From: Montifringilla adamsi
Lineage: Eukaryota > Chordata > Aves > Passeriformes > Passeridae
DNA length: 64,000 bases
Reading direction: 5' to 3'
Assembly (NCBI GenBank): GCA_017590115.1
Contig: JAGGNK010007448.1
Span: 6,736,815-6,800,814, forward strand
Made by a program: the position numbers and the translations under genes. Below the pieces are notes generated by a model that saw only the letters and a list, made by a program, of their open reading frames with translations, searched no databases and was not told the DNA's origin. Shown here piece after piece: positions 62,001 to 64,000 of this stretch. Position 1 is the first letter of the stretch, and each line of letters opens with the position of its first letter.

Positions 62001-64000
62001 GGCACCAAAAATGTCCAAGTTATGCAGCTGGCAGCTTGGCAAAGACATTCTGCAGGGTCTGTGAATAATTCACGAGAGAGGTACACGAGGCACTGAAGAA
62101 ATGCAATGATTCTGTCTGTATAAGCAAAGCTTGAAAATAAAACCCCAGAATGGCTGGTCTTGTTTTACTCATTGCAAGCTTAAAACTTCTGCTCTTTCAC
62201 CTTAATTTTGAAAGTATTTAAATGAGTAAGAGGGAGAACCTAATTTAGGGAGACCTCAGCAGAGGCCACGTGAGGCTGTCATGTAAGCACCTGTCAACCT
62301 GCACAGCTCAATGTGTGATAAAGCAACCTGGAAAATGCAATGTCAGCTTTCCTGGGTAACTGCTGGTGTGTCACTGTGCAGCTCCACAACCAGGAGAAAA
62401 ACCCAGATTTGGGGTTTTTTTTTGCCAGACTTGCCTGTCTGAAGGACCAGAGGAGTCTCAACAGCTCTGCTGTTTGCACTTCTCTCTTCCTTTTTTCTTC
62501 CCAGCAATGCAGAATTTGCTAAAACCCAGTGTATTTTCAGTAATAAATGAGGACTGCTCTGATCAGAGGGGAAATCTTTGGCCTCTTCTGTGCACAGCCC
62601 ATTTCTCACTTAGTGTCTGTGTGACCAGTCTCCCAGTGATGGCCAGTTCTCCTTTTTTAAATACCACTGAATACGTATGGTTGCCCGAAACCCCTCTCTA
62701 CTTGTAAAAACTCTTCTTCCACTGAATTTCACTTTTTGTACCTTCCAATGTGTGCAGTTTGGAGGGTAACTCAACAGAGCCTCATCCAGTTATTTAAGTG
62801 CAAAGAAGATTTATCCAGTGTCCCTTCTTCAGTGTGCCTTACAGAAAAGAGGCACTTCAGCATTGCCATATTGCATGTTAGCACCTAATTCCTCATCTCC
62901 CTCTTGTTTACAAATATTAAATGTTTCCTAGGAATACACAAGCTAAGTCCCAAATCAACAATGACTGTGTAAACTGCTCCCTGGAAAAATTATCACCGCC
63001 TACTGTGTTCCTGAGGGTTCTCCATATTTCTGTTATTTAATAACGATGATACTCACTGATCTTTTTCTTACTTTTTTTGTGTGTTTCTCCTTAATTCTGG
63101 TGCATTTTTCATGCTATCAGGATAGCAAATGAGAAGCCAGAATGGTGTAGAAGCCTCAGTGAAGTACCTTCCCAACAGCATCTGTTGTGACAGGGAAGGA
63201 ATTGCAATGGACTCTGTTCTTAACTGACTGCAATCGCTCATTCCCAGCAGGCACAATAAGGAAAGCAAATAATTGTGAGAGCACAATCTTAATTCTTATT
63301 CTCCAATTACCAGAGTAGTTAATTAGTGACAAAAAAAAAGGAGCTCACTGTTTGTCAATATGTGCTCCAGTTGGCAAAACTAGCAAACTACGCATTTATT
63401 TAATCTTCCAAGCCAAATTTGCTCATGATTTAAGTGGCTCCAACTCCAATTCTACTTCAGTCAAATGAAATGTTCCTATTTATACCTAAAACAGAGACCT
63501 TCAGGTTTGCAAAATCTCTGGGATGCCCACTGGAATAGCAAAGTGCCACGTAAAGGTCACAGGTTGGTGCAGCCTTGCAGGAGCAGTCACACAGCCCAGG
63601 GTTGGACACAAAGCTAAATGAGTAAAGAAAAGACTCCCCTGCAGACTGGCTTAAAGCAAGAAATAAGCCAGGTGTTAACAGCAATGCTCTGGAGGAGCAG
63701 AACTGCTCCCCACTGACAGCAGGCAAAGGTTAGTGCCCCGTGCCCAGAGCTGGCCTTGGCAAGTTCTGCTGTCCCCTGGCAGCAAACGATGGCAGAGGAA
63801 CAATGTGCAGCTCCCAGGAGAGTTCACCTTGAGCTGAACAGAATCCCAGTGCCAGATGCTGAGTTTCAGAAAGGAACTCCTTACTTAGCTTTTCAGCATA
63901 TATAGCATTATTGTATTTCAAGGGAGCTTCAAAGGAAACTGGATTCATCAGAGAAAACGAGCACACCCAAATGAAGTGTGACATGGGAATCCATCACACA
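59036..64000 (-). other. MED27: MED27 upstream intron, cut by the window edge
   Basis: This is sequence 5' of the 14-codon exon in transcription order. I looked for the preceding MED27 coding segment (ending in a TEDGK-type sequence) and did not find it, so the intron runs past 64000. There is a short A-rich run at 60599-60609 and a T run at 61685-61697; nothing else is recognised. Confidence 0.75.

Noticed and set aside
59036..64000. Search for the next upstream MED27 coding exon
   Set aside because: No minus-strand segment encoding the expected preceding residues was found; it most likely lies beyond the window.

Overview
The window is vertebrate nuclear DNA, almost certainly from a bird and most likely a songbird. 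There are several 5'-truncated CR1 LINE copies, two LTRs that resemble solo LTRs common in passerine genomes (from memory, not searched), a few worn MIR-like fragments and no mammalian-type repeats. The GC-rich central part is full of minisatellites and short-unit tandem repeats, as is typical of an avian microchromosome. Bacterial features (operons, ribosome binding sites, CRISPR) do not apply, and nearly all open frames are chance frames or frames through tandem repeats.

One protein-coding gene is identified firmly: the last three coding exons of MED27 (Mediator subunit 27), on the minus strand at 58994-59035, 51824-51901 and 49283-49417. All have consensus splice sites, all are in phase 0, and they join into the conserved C-terminal 84 residues and stop codon. 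A short 3' UTR follows, with an AATAAA signal at 48987-48992 and a GU-rich downstream element. The rest of MED27 lies beyond the right edge, so everything from about 49 kb to 64 kb is gene body, mostly intron.

Layout: 1-12 kb is AT-richer, with one CR1 copy and no recognisable exon. 12.0-13.4 kb becomes CpG-rich and peaks in a CpG island broken by a 78-base assembly gap. It is followed immediately by a G-run minisatellite (13.39-13.89 kb) and an inverted pair of CR1 copies (13.9-14.8 kb). 14.8-48.9 kb is intergenic sequence with one LTR near 16.8 kb, a CR1 at 18.3 kb, many tandem repeats (26.2, 28.9, 32.3, 32.6 and 36.5 kb), a second LTR at 40.4-40.9 kb and several homeodomain-motif-rich, CpG-containing or AT-rich blocks that may be conserved regulatory elements. 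48.97-64 kb is MED27.

In mammals the gene beyond the MED27 3' end is RAPGEF1, transcribed in the same direction. If that order holds here, the CpG island at about 13 kb would be a RAPGEF1 promoter firing leftward and 1-12.9 kb would be its first intron. This is inference from gene order: no RAPGEF1 coding exon was recognised. I found no convincing new biological system. The best leads are the gap-adjacent G-quadruplex-type minisatellite at the CpG island, the second CpG cluster with its neighbouring AT-rich block at 37 kb, and the perfect inverted repeat inside the 16.8-kb LTR.
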